Shown: piece after piece, positions 22,170-31,157 of the stretch | Numbering within the stretch: the first letter of the stretch is position 1 | Layout: each line of letters starts with the position of its first letter | DNA from: Triatoma infestans | Taxonomy: Eukaryota; Arthropoda; Insecta; Hemiptera; Reduviidae | Length of the DNA: 64,000 nt | Direction: 5' to 3' | NCBI GenBank assembly: GCA_011037195.1 | Contig: JAAEAF010000236.1 | Span: 186,001 to 250,000, forward strand | Program-made: the position numbers and the translations under genes | Notes under the pieces: model-generated | The model's input: the letters and a program-made list of their open reading frames with translations, nothing else | Databases searched by the model: none | Told to the model about the DNA's origin: nothing

Positions 22170-22612
22170 TTATCTAAGTCGTAAATATCTCTATGTAATT
22201 TTATTTAATTTGTTTATATTAAGATTTTTATATTAAAAGCAACTTGTATGAATTTCTTATAAAGAGGGGCATTTTGTTTTAAAAGGAAGTCAATAAATCT
22301 TTATACTATATTAATTCATTCTATTAAAATTAACTAAATTAATTCTATTAATATAGAAAATTGGCCACAAGTTTTCCTAAATCCTTATGCGGTGTAAGCA
22401 GTTAAAATCCTTACATAACTATATTATAAAAATCCGTCAAATTTCTAGTAAACTGATTTATTAAATTTGTTTAATTTACATCGCATGGATAAGTATTTAT
22501 ATTCAAAAATATTTTATTGAATTTTGTTTTAATAGAAATATAACTATTTGTCTTTGTTTTCTTCTTCTAGTTTTTTTTTTGTGACTTTTGTAAGAAGTAG
22601 AAGTATTGTTAA
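22170..22612. other. AT-rich flank, no gene seen
   Basis: Nothing was recognised before the foldback element. Confidence 0.4.
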
Positions 22613-22616
22613 GAGT

Positions 22617-22628
22617 GATTGTATTTTC
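22617..22628. repeat. 12-bp target-site duplication of the foldback element, left
   Basis: GATTGTATTTTC here is repeated exactly at 28716-28727, on the far side of the foldback element. Confidence 0.85.
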
Positions 22629-22669
22629 ATCAGAGACATTTTCCGTGGAAGCCTGCTTCATTTTGTGGT

Positions 22670-22707
22670 CATCGACCGGTTTCGGGCGTTCGCCCATCTT
22701 CAGGATG
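22670..22707 (-). ncRNA. Hammerhead ribozyme-like motif (22.7 kb)
   Basis: On the minus strand: CATC, CTGAAGA, one extra T, GGGC-GAAC-GCCC, GAAA, CCGGTC, GATG. CATC and GATG would form stem I, the GGGC/GCCC hairpin stem II, and ACCGGT a minimal, self-complementary stem III. Cleavage would fall after GTC. The T between CTGAAGA and stem II departs from the standard core. Confidence 0.6.
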
Positions 22708-22751
22708 CGCTTTTCAGACAGTGTGCCAACACAGACTCGTACAGAGACTTA

Positions 22752-22762
22752 GTTTCACACTA
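22752..22762. repeat. 11-bp target-site duplication of the LINE, 3' side
   Basis: GTTTCACACTA, matched exactly at 28505-28515. It belongs to the palindromic centre of the foldback element. Confidence 0.8.
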
Positions 22763-22932
22763 GATAAGATAGCGATTCTACCGGGGGAATGGCTACTCAG
22801 CCTACGCCACCGCGACACCCCAAGGATCTATTGTGGCACCCCCCTAGTTGGAGACCCTCCCCCTATCCTGTCCTTAACCGAACTGTGGAATTGGGGGGGG
22901 GGCTCCCAGGTGGTCAATCAGAGCACCCGCCA

Positions 22933-24060
22933 TCAGAGCACCCTCTCGAGTCCTGCTTGCCTTAGAAGACTTAATAGGTCCGAGAGAGGGCCCTGGCTGA
23001 GGCTTGTTGGCACCAGCTTCTCTTTACCAAAGAGGCGGTACCTTAGCCAGACCAGCCCCTCGCACTGACATACCACATGCAGTGCCGTCTCCTCTTCTTC
23101 CTGACAAAACCTGCACAGGCTATCCGTTGCCAGGCCCATGCGATGCATGTGCTTGTTTAATCTACAATGGCCAGTGAGAATGCCAACTGCTATCCTTATG
23201 GCCACCCGGCCTAGTTGGAGTAATTCTGCAGTTAGCTTGGGCGAGTAGCTATAGATAAACTTTTTCGCCTGTCTCTGGCCTGGAGTTTTGACCCACCATT
23301 CCCTTGATCGGTCCTGCATCCATAGCTTAATGGATGCACTCCTGAGGCATCTTGAGACACCGCAGAACGGCTCCGGCCCGATAAGCGCTCTCATTGAACC
23401 CTCCCGGGCCAGGCGGTCCGCCGCCTCATTGCCTCTGTGACCCGAGTGCCCAGGTACCCAAACCAGGAAGACCTTATTATGGCTACTAATTTCCCTTAGT
23501 GCACCTAGGCAGTCCCACACCAGCCTTGAGCTGATCTCCCACGAGTCAATTGCCCGCAGAGCAGCCTGGCTATCCGAATAAATGACGACTCTGGAGTTAT
23601 GCACTCCCCGTCTTCTTATTTCGGCGGCGCAGATAATAATCGCGACTAGCTCCGCCTGAAAGACCGTAGCTAGCCTTCCCAGGCTCACCGAGATATTACA
23701 TCTCGGGTGAGCCCCGTACACGCCGGCTCCCACTCCGTCGCCCATCTTGGACCCGTCCGTGTACCACATAGATTCGCCTGTAATTGGCGGCCCATTCTTC
23801 CATGCCCCTCTGTCTAATATCAAGACTTTGAAGGGTTTTTGGAAGTCATACCTAGGAGTCATCATATCCGTAGGCAGGCCCAAAATCGGGTCCGCCTCCA
23901 GCTCCTCCCATAGGTCTTGATGCTTCCCAGTGTGCCTGGGATAAATGGGTGCTTGTCCCTGTTGTAGTCGTGCCACAACTGCTCTTGCAACGCCTTGGAC
24001 GTAGATGTGGAGTGGTGGAAGGTTTAACAGGACCTCCAAGGCCGCAGTGGGGTAGTCATC
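22933..24060 (-). CDS. LINE ORF2 segment 3: RNase H and zinc-finger C-terminus
   Basis: This frame supplies the end of ORF2. The RNase H domain carries the four acidic positions: D in 'WYTDGSKMG' (near 23750), E in 'FQAELVAI', D in 'IYSDSQAALRAI', and D in 'GNEAADRLARE', after 'WVPGHSGHRG'. It is followed by 'KLTAELLQLGRVAIRIAVG' and a cysteine-histidine cluster 'CRFCQEEEETALHVVCQC' (CX2CX8HX3C), typical for the C-terminus of I-superfamily ORF2. The frame is open as far up as 24225, but sequence above about 24060 is out of phase with the real protein. RNase H would remove RNA from the RNA:DNA hybrid during second-strand synthesis. It is separated from segment 2 by a frameshift, so the copy is not autonomous unless the frameshifts are assembly errors. 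Confidence 0.85.
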   Translation of the reverse strand, partial: DDYPTAALEVLLNLPPLHIYVQGVARAVVARLQQGQAPIYPRHTGKHQDLWEELEADPILGLPTDMMTPRYDFQKPFKVLILDRGAWKNGPPITGESMWYTDGSKMGDGVGAGVYGAHPRCNISVSLGRLATVFQAELVAIIICAAEIRRRGVHNSRVVIYSDSQAALRAIDSWEISSRLVWDCLGALREISSHNKVFLVWVPGHSGHRGNEAADRLAREGSMRALIGPEPFCGVSRCLRSASIKLWMQDRSREWWVKTPGQRQAKKFIYSYSPKLTAELLQLGRVAIRIAVGILTGHCRLNKHMHRMGLATDSLCRFCQEEEETALHVVCQCEGLVWLRYRLFGKEKLVPTSLSQGPLSDLLSLLRQAGLERVL

Positions 24061-24500
24061 ATGGCACCCGTCGTACTCAAACAGGCCAGCCTTTGAATAC
24101 TTCCGAGCGCTCCCGGCCCCCCCATCTGCAAGGTCTTTGTCCACCACGCCACCGCCCCGTGGGTTACCATCGGTCTCACGACACAGGTATAAATCCACAG
24201 AGCCATCTTCGGACTTAATCCCCAACTTTTACCGCATAGCCTCCTGCACCTACCCATGGCGATTTTGGCTTTGTGTGCGGTGATATTAATATGGGAATTC
24301 CATGTCAGCCTTCGGTCAAAAGTGACCCCCAAATATTTGGCTTCCATGGCAAAGGGGATCGCGACCCCTCCGAGCATTGGCTGTTGTAAGCCTTGTAAAT
24401 TTCTCTTCCTTGTAAAAGGAACCACTTGAGTTTTGTGGGGATTGATGGAGAGACCCCCCGCTCTACACCATTTGTTCACAATATTGAGCGCCCCTGAGTG
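24050..24500 (-). CDS. LINE ORF2 segment 2: RT thumb and connection
   Basis: The frame reads 'ALNIVNKWCRAGGLSINPHK', then 'KYLGVTFDRRLTWNSHI' and 'WIYTCVVRPMVTHGAVAWW'. This is the usual stretch after the RT catalytic box in I/R1/jockey-group LINEs (the LGV.LD..L.W..H motif). The phase changes at both ends: near 24495 in a CAGGGGCGC stretch relative to segment 1, and near 24050-24060 at a short C run relative to segment 3. The two breaks lie in short homopolymers, where either true mutation or a consensus error is possible. Confidence 0.8.
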
Positions 24501-26551
24501 CGCTCCGAGACGGTTACCGCGAACCGCCCCCTCACCACGATCGCCAGATCGTCCGCGAACCCTAGGCAATGAAAGCCTTCCGCGGTTAATTTGGTCAGGA
24601 TGTCATCGGCTAACAACGTCCACAGCAATGGCGACAAAACGCCTCCCTGCGGACAGCCTCTACTCACCCTGGCCACAAGAGATGAATTGTCGATGGTGGC
24701 TATATTAGTCCTTCCCAAAAGACTAGTCCTTATCCACTGACTAATTGTAGGGGGCGTGCCCCTTCTTGTCAGTGCACCAACAAGAGACTCTGAGGACACG
24801 TTATTAAAAGCGCCCTCTATATCCAAAAAGGTGACTACCGCAATTTCCTTGTCGTCAAGCGACTTCTGGAGTAGCCTATTTAGGTCGTCCAGAGCCAAAT
24901 CTACGGACTTCCCTGCCTGATAGGCATATTGGCGATTATTGAGAGGATTAATCCTCAAGATCTCGTCCCTTATAAACCTGTCAACCATCCTCTCCATCAC
25001 CTTCAACAGAAAGGAGGACAGGCTTATTGGCCTAAACGACTTTGGCGTTTGATCTACCGATCTCCCTACTTTCGGGAGGAACACGACCTTCACCTGTTGC
25101 CATTCTATCGGTATGAATCTCCAGGCCAAACAGCCTCTAAAGATCCTACATAGGTGTGGTGTCAACACCTCCACCGCCTTCTGCAGGAAGACGGGGTAAA
25201 TTCCATCCAGGCCTGGTGCTTTATAGGGCTTGAATCTTCCAATCGCCCATCTTAGCCTATTCGGCTGTATGACGTGATTCGCGATTTTCCAATCCGCCCG
25301 ACCAGGCCTTCTCAGCCCCTCAACCTCTGAAGGGGCCTCTCCATAAGAGGACCCTGGGAAATGTGTGCTCATGAGCAGCTCCAGCGACTCCTCTATCGAG
25401 TTAGTGTAGGTTCCGTCATCTTTCCTCAGGAACCCTACCCTGTCCGCAGTACCTTCTCTTGCTAAGATTCTGTGGATTCTTGCGCACTCCGAAGTGTCTG
25501 CTACGTCCTCACAGAATCTTCGCCAAGCTTTACGCTTGGCCTTCCTTATTTCGACATTATACTGCATCAGTACCCTTCTATACGATGCCCAGTCTTGGTT
25601 GATTTTGGCTTTGTTAAACAGCCTCCTCACCTCTCTCCTCCTTCTCTCGAGGTGATCATTCCACCAGACCGTCTTCGACCTATTAGGCCTTTCCTTCTCC
25701 GGACAGTTTTCCCTGTAGGCGTCCAAAATCGCCTCGGTTACTTGTGCCACTGCCCGTCCCAGACTTCCTATTGTCCGTACATCCACTTTAAGGTCACCGA
25801 GAGACTCACTGAGACTCCCTACAAATCCCTCCCAGTGGGTCTCCCTCGGGCTTCGAAGCCTGGTAATGACCAATGGTGGAGTGCATATATCAAACCTTAT
25901 GTGCCTATGGTCCGAGCACGATGGCTCACTTGATACATGCCAGTGAGCAATTTTACTCAACATACAGCGCGAGGCTAGCGTCACATCCAGCACCTCCCTC
26001 CTAGCTGCAGTCACGAAAGTTGGTTCCAAGCCTACATTGGCTACATGCAACCCTTCACCAGTAATGAATTCATAAAGGTACTTACCCCTTTGGTTGATAT
26101 CGGTGCTCCCCCAGGCAGTGTTGTGCGCGTTGGCGTCGCATCCCAGCACCAGCTGCAAGTTCCCACCTCTGCAGTAGTCCATTACTCTTCTCAGTAGACA
26201 GAGGGGGAAATCCTCATCACCGGGGAAGTACGCAGAGCTAATAACCAGCCTTTCCACTCCCTCTTCGGTGTTGATAGTTAGGAGAGCTGTAACAAAATCG
26301 GCGGAGCACAGCTCCGGTATTAATCCACAGCTCACCTTGTTACTATGCACTATACACGCTCGGGGTCTACTTACAGACTTGTTGTACAGCACCTTCCCAA
26401 ATTTCGGATGCAGTCCTCGGACGATCCCCCCATGGCACCACGGCTCCTGCAGTAGGGCTACATGTAGCCCCTCCCTGTCGAACCTCCTACTAAGCACGGC
26501 CGAAGCGGCCCTTGCATGGTGGAGGTTCGCCTGCACCATCTTGATCGCCAT
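24497..26551 (-). CDS. LINE ORF2 segment 1: AP-like endonuclease and reverse transcriptase
   Basis: I place the start at ATG 26551 ('MAIKMVQANLHHARAAS'), one nucleotide after the ORF1 stop, because the endonuclease begins there (QANLHHARAAS; then 'VALLQEPW', 'VLGCDANAHNTAWGS', and 'PSCSDHRHIRF', matching the E, D.N and SDH catalytic positions of the exonuclease-endonuclease-phosphatase fold). The reverse transcriptase follows: 'KAPGLDGIYPVFLQ', 'FRPISLSSFLLKVMERMVDR', 'FLDIEGAFNNVS', 'RGCPQGGVLSPLLW' and the catalytic 'FADDL' at 24545-24559. The protein nicks the target and primes cDNA synthesis from the nick. The frame breaks shortly after FADDL at about 24495. The open frame continues upstream of 26551 only because it overlaps ORF1. 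Confidence 0.88.
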
Positions 26552-26552
26552 G

Positions 26553-27986
26553 TTAGGTCTCCGAGGGGGGCGGAACGTCGGCCCCGGGTCCCAAGGGTCG
26601 CCCCCCGGCTTCCGCAACCTCCGGCAACCGCTCCTGGCCTTGAGACCTGTGGAGCAAGCCGGCATCGCTTCCGCCAGGAGACGCACCCACCGGGACCCCC
26701 GCCTTGACGTCCGCCCCCTCCTCTATCCGCCCCTCTCCTACGGGTAGTACGGCCAGGGCAGCCTGCAACGCCGCCATCTCTCCTTCCAGGCCCCCCTGAC
26801 CCCCCTTTGGCAAGTCCACCCTCACCAAGCTCTCGGCCTGTGGCTGATCTCCTTCCACTTCCATCGCCTTGGCCTCCTCCGAGCTTTTGCTTTTCGGAAG
26901 CTTGTGACGAAAAGTCACTCGCCCCCAACCAAAATAGGGGGACATGTTCAGCCTTTTGAGCTCCGCCAATGACCCCCTGTCCATTGAGAATGTCCAGAGA
27001 CACCCACCCTCAACGGGTAAGCATCCCCAGACCCTCCACATTTCGGTTTTCAGCCCCTGGTTGCTCACCTCTAAACGATGGAGCACCCTCTCAGCCTCAA
27101 CCTGCTTGCCCCCCTCGTTGGGGATGAAGACCTTACAGGTCTCTGGGCCCGGTATGTCCCTCCCCTCGAGTGTCTGGAGGCTTGCACCTTCCCAGGGTTT
27201 AAGCTTTGGGATAATCTCCCTCAGCCACCCCAGACTATCGTCCCCTACGCAGGTAATGACAAGGAACCCTGGTTTATGGGCACATTTGGCCAACCTGACC
27301 TGCGGCCCGCCTCTTGGGATCTTGTCGTATTCCCCCAAAATGGCATTTTGGATGGCCTGTAGTTCATCCATGCCTAACTGGTAATCGGGGAAGCCCTTCT
27401 GCACCACGGCAATTTTCGCCGATGAGGAAGCCTCACTGTAGGATTTCTCCACAGTCTTGGCTTTAACCCTCTTGGGCGGCCGCTGCTGCTGTGGGGATTC
27501 CCCCTCCGACCTTGGCCTCTTAGTCGCCTGTGTCGTACGTTCTACCCATTGAAGGTAGTTTTCCTTTATTAACTGGCGTTTGGCCTGAAGATACTCCTGG
27601 CCCGCCTCAACGCGAGCTTTGAGCTCCTTCCTGGAGAGCCCTGACAGCCTGGCGGCTTGAACGTCCTTGTCTGTCATATTCTCGATCGCTTCTAGCGACC
27701 CCGCTTTAAAGTTTCCGGCCTTTGCCTTGGCCTTCTGGACAGAGGAGCCCCCAGGCCCGCAGGCCCGGCCTTTGGCAGTCCCTGGCATAACGCCAGTTTC
27801 CACCGTGGCCATAGTGGCTGCGGGACCGGGAACCCCACCATCTGTGCCTTGGGCAGTCACCGTGAATCTACTAACTGGTGCTTTGGCTGTGCTGGTTGTG
27901 GGGTTTCTCCCCTCCCCATGGCCTGTCGCACCAGTTCTCGATGGCATCCATGCCTGAAGTTTTAATTTTTTCTTCTTCTTACCCAT
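26553..27986 (-). CDS. LINE ORF1 protein, DUF4780-like
   Basis: An intact 477-residue frame from ATG 27986 to TAA 26553. The N-terminus is strongly basic (MGKKKKKLKLQ), as in nucleic-acid-binding ORF1 proteins. A low-complexity linker follows, then a helical segment around 115-160 ('AARLSGLSRKELKARVEAGQ'). A globular region at about 195-370 ('YQLGMDELQAIQNAILGEYD' to 'GWGRVTFRHKLP') resembles the DUF4780 domain found in ORF1 of Loa-like LINEs. No CCHC knuckles are visible, unlike R1/jockey ORF1. The C-terminus is acidic then Gly/Pro-rich. It is presumably the RNA-packaging protein of the LINE ribonucleoprotein. The stop is one base before the ORF2 ATG (TAA-C-ATG), suggesting coupled termination and reinitiation. 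The DUF assignment is from memory of the motif pattern and needs a profile search. Confidence 0.75.
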   Translation of the reverse strand: MGKKKKKLKLQAWMPSRTGATGHGEGRNPTTSTAKAPVSRFTVTAQGTDGGVPGPAATMATVETGVMPGTAKGRACGPGGSSVQKAKAKAGNFKAGSLEAIENMTDKDVQAARLSGLSRKELKARVEAGQEYLQAKRQLIKENYLQWVERTTQATKRPRSEGESPQQQRPPKRVKAKTVEKSYSEASSSAKIAVVQKGFPDYQLGMDELQAIQNAILGEYDKIPRGGPQVRLAKCAHKPGFLVITCVGDDSLGWLREIIPKLKPWEGASLQTLEGRDIPGPETCKVFIPNEGGKQVEAERVLHRLEVSNQGLKTEMWRVWGCLPVEGGCLWTFSMDRGSLAELKRLNMSPYFGWGRVTFRHKLPKSKSSEEAKAMEVEGDQPQAESLVRVDLPKGGQGGLEGEMAALQAALAVLPVGEGRIEEGADVKAGVPVGASPGGSDAGLLHRSQGQERLPEVAEAGGRPLGPGADVPPPSET

Positions 27987-28504
27987 GTGATTCCCACGAG
28001 TAGCTAGGGATAGGGTCGTCCACCCGACCAGAGCCCCGCATTAGCCGGGCAAGGCTAAATACTCCGGGGTTTCGCCCGGTACCCCGGAGGCTCCGTTATC
28101 GACACAGTACCCCTGTGCCATCCATCCCTCGGCACGGAACGCGTAACACCTTAGATTGGGCCCTACTAACAAGTCTGTACTATGTGCGTGTACGTGTTGT
28201 TGTGTGTGTGTTCGTAATTGTGTATGTTCCCCGTGTAAGATGTTGGGCTGGGATGTTCGCAGGGTCGCCCTTACCTGAGGGGGCAGCTAATCCACCCCCC
28301 ATCCCACGATAGAGGAAGTGAGGGATCGGGTTGGACGGGAAAGCAGGATGGGGTACACTAAAAAGGTGGCCCGCGGTGGGTTGCCGCCAGGCCCGCCATT
28401 GCCCTGTTGGCCGCACTCAAAGAGCGCGTTGCCCGGTCCTCACGGCGTGGACGTAGGGTTGGCTAGCCCCTCAATTCAAGATCGAGGAGACCTTTGAGGA
28501 CCTC
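27987..28504 (-). other. 5' UTR of the LINE
   Basis: GC-rich leader between the 11-bp target duplication and ORF1. In other non-LTR elements this region carries an internal promoter; no specific motif was identified here. Confidence 0.5.
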
Positions 28505-28515
28505 GTTTCACACTA
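28505..28515. repeat. 11-bp target-site duplication of the LINE, 5' side
   Basis: GTTTCACACTA, identical to 22752-22762. Confidence 0.8.
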
Positions 28516-28600
28516 ACTCCTTAGTTACTTTCACAGATACTTAGTTAGTGTGAAACTAAGTATCTGTACGAGTCTGTGTTGGCACACTGTCTGAAAAGCG

Positions 28601-28638
28601 CATCCTGAAGATGGGCGAACGCCCGAAACCGGTCGATG
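28601..28638 (+). ncRNA. Hammerhead ribozyme-like motif (28.6 kb)
   Basis: CATC (28601-28604) pairs with GATG (28635-28638) as stem I. CTGAAGA is 28605-28611. Stem II is GGGC/GCCC (28613-28624) with loop GAAC. GAAA is 28625-28628. ACCGGT (28628-28633) forms a minimal stem III. The predicted cleavage point is after C28634 (GTC). One unpaired T at 28612 departs from the textbook core. Confidence 0.62.
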
Positions 28639-28715
28639 ACCACAAAAGGAAGCAGGCTTCCACGGAAAATGTCTCTGATGCTTTCCAGCTCTGCGGAACC
28701 AACCACCACAACAAA

Positions 28716-28727
28716 GATTGTATTTTC
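28716..28727. repeat. 12-bp target-site duplication of the foldback element, right
   Basis: GATTGTATTTTC, identical to 22617-22628. Confidence 0.85.
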
Positions 28728-28729
28728 TA

Positions 28730-31140
28730 TTGTCCAAATTAGAATTATTTAATGAACCATATTCATTGTACGGGGACACATCCCAACACAAATTAAATAA
28801 ATAAATAAATTCGTACAGAGAATAATGACTGTAACTTTTATGTGGATAAAAGTTAAGAAACTGTTATAATACGGTTTCATAATTTTTGCATTAAGTCAAT
28901 CCAATTAAAAATAATTCGGAAAGTCTACAATAACAAATTTAAGTAATTATTTGATTTACTTCCAGATTTTTGACGTACATAAATGCGTTCTATTTTAGTT
29001 TAGGCAAATATGTTTAGAAGAAAGATTAGTAATGAAGTATCTAGAATGGCATTAGGCGTGGGTGGGGGGAACTGTTTGGAAAACTGAAACGTATACAGCA
29101 AAATGGAAAGCGGCGTGCTTGATGGAGTGTTTACCATTGGAAGTGAAGTCGCCCCATTTCTGTGGAGCCGTCAAACACAAGGATTATAGTAACTGTTGTG
29201 AAAAGCAAGGATTTCGCTTCTCCCTACCAACTCTTCTTGTTGAACTTAATGCACACTTGAAGTTGCTAACGTTACCAAACTCCTAGCTATAGTCCTCACC
29301 AGCACTTAATATCCCTATATAGTCTCCAGATATCCCCTGCGTGATGTGGGGGGGGGGAGTGAAGAGATATTTCATCTCTCACTCGCTCGCTTTCTCTCTG
29401 TCAGTACTGTAAATATAATTAAGTCAGTACTATTGTATTTGTTTGTGTGTGGAAACATTTCTGTCGATTATTATTCTCTGTCTATGAAAATAGATAATGG
29501 ACCACTGACGCTCAACTCTCACCCCTTCAGCTATACATTACGATTTTATCAAGTCTCAGATCGTAAATTTGGAAACGGAGCCTTACATTTATCATTTTCG
29601 GTAACAGATGAATCCTACATTAGATCTAATTTCCACGGTAGCCCAATGGAGACATGCGTGACCCATTGCCTAACCATAGTGGTAATGGATCTTCGATTCC
29701 CGATAGAGGTCATGAATTTTTAAATGGACAAAAATATTATTATTCATCAGTTTGGGATATAGTGGCTGGCCCCTGTTTCGCCCAAGACAAATGATCGACA
29801 GTTGGATTTAAAGCGCTTACTGCTTTTATTGATTTTTTTTTTCTTTTAAAGCGAAGAACTGTAGAAAATTATGAAAAACTTTAATTAGTGAAAAAGCGGA
29901 TAAATTATTTAAATCAAAATTTCCGAGATAATTTATTTCAATAAAAATATGAGGTTGTAAATTGTGAAGAAGCGTCTGGCTAGAAGCCAAAACCACGGCG
30001 ATTGGATTATCTATTGTGATTGCCATGCAAGTTTTTGGAACATCGAGTTGTCGTCTGTGAAATTAGACAAATTGAGGTTAAAGGAAATTTGGCATTTTAC
30101 GTAAAATGATATTAACAGAAGTAAGAAGAGAAAGTCTTAAAAGTGTATCAAACCAGCTGTTTTTAAATCTATGCTAAAGTTTACCTCCATTTGAACAAAT
30201 ATTAAAAGCTGGAACAATCTTAACAAACACGGAAAGTAAGAAAACGGTGGGTAAAAGCTCTTTTAGAAACCTGTAAGTTCTTATTGTGAGAATGAGCTTT
30301 CTAGCACTCTCCCACCCTCTCTCCTCTCTCTAGAGACTTGACTATACTGTATAGAAGCAGACGACGAAGAGTTTGTGAAACACACACAACTAGTTAGACT
30401 TAAGTGGGTGTTGTAGCGTTAAAATAGGTAGTTGTACTACTGTAAACTGCATACACAGTCTGGGTAGTGGCGGCTGAATTTGCATTGTAAAGCAGTTTTA
30501 CATTATACTATCGTTGTGCGCATACTAAACTGCCATTATTATAAACTCTCTGCAAGTCAGTATGTACGCAACATACATTCTCAATGTTGTTTCTTCTTTA
30601 CCTTAGGAAATCTTTATCAAAGAAAATATGGATATTCAAAAAGATAATTAGTGGAACAAACAAACAAAAATCTGCTATGAAATACTCAGACGATGTTCTA
30701 TTATTGCTGTAAATACAGTTATATAGTAAATAAATGACAATCTCTTTAAACTTCAAATTTTAATAAACCCAACGCAAAAATAGAGTTGGTGGAGAGACAA
30801 AGAAATCTACAAATAATTTCTACTACCAGGCGGGCCTTAGAAGTTATTTACTTTGCAGTCCAGAAGTGAGCGCTAATAACATCGAACCAAATTCATATAA
30901 CACTTTCTATTTAACGTCACAAATTCAGCAGAACACCTAAGATAGATTTTTACAAATAAAAGTGATGATAAGTTTTCCCAGTTCAAAGGCAGAACTTATT
31001 CTATAAAATCGCGCCTCTGTTTGACCGAATTTTTTTCAAATTGGAATACTATCAATACTTTAACATATTACATTATATAGGTGGTTGAACCATACATTCT
31101 GAAGAGATACTTTAGATGGAAGTTTAGCGCTACTGTTCCC
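28730..31140. other. No gene recognised
   Basis: AT-rich sequence. The open frames at 29062-29286 and 29346-29723 (plus) show no recognisable domain or splice context. An (AAAT)n-like run lies at about 28793-28812. Confidence 0.4.
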
Positions 31141-31157
31141 CCAGAACCTCCTAGAAA

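Larger units (their letters stand above)
22763..28504 (-). mobile_element. Full-length I/Loa-like non-LTR retrotransposon
   Basis: A two-ORF LINE on the minus strand is bounded by an 11-bp duplication, GTTTCACACTA, at 22752-22762 and 28505-28515. Order 5' to 3': 5' UTR of about 520 bp, ORF1 (27986 to 26553), ORF2 with endonuclease, reverse transcriptase, RNase H and a C-terminal C-C-H-C motif (26551 to 22933, two frameshifts), and a 3' UTR of about 170 bp without a poly(A) tail. RNase H and an ORF1 resembling DUF4780 proteins point to the I superfamily, probably Loa. The base composition is clearly more GC-rich than the flanks. The element sits in the loop of a foldback element. Confidence 0.85.
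22629..28715 (+). mobile_element. Foldback element (Penelope-like derivative) split by a nested LINE
   Basis: The left arm (22629-22762) starts 'atcagagacattttccgtgg'. The right arm (28516-28715) is its inverted partner and runs about 35 nt further, to 'aaccaaccaccacaacaa'. An exact 12-bp target duplication surrounds the pair. A 5.7-kb non-LTR retrotransposon has inserted into the loop between the arms. Both arms keep an intact hammerhead-like core. The palindromic centre ('agtttcacacta' against 'tagtgtgaaact') provided the target for the LINE. Confidence 0.75.

Noticed and set aside
22503..22697. Recurring short frame 'MGERPKPVDDHKMKQ' in several foldback arms
   Set aside because: The same peptide appears only because the non-coding arm is repeated. 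The DNA is better explained by the ribozyme-like structure, and frames start and stop in different flanks.
25472..27957. Several plus-strand frames of 60-160 codons across the LINE
   Set aside because: They lie opposite ORF1 and ORF2 of the retrotransposon and are antisense shadows in GC-rich coding DNA.
29630..29720. B-box-like 'atcttcgattcccg'
   Set aside because: A single short match without A box or repeat context.
31081..31157. N-terminal extension of the RNase H relic
   Set aside because: The 13-bp target duplication shows the LINE begins at 31158, so the upstream open stretch is flank.
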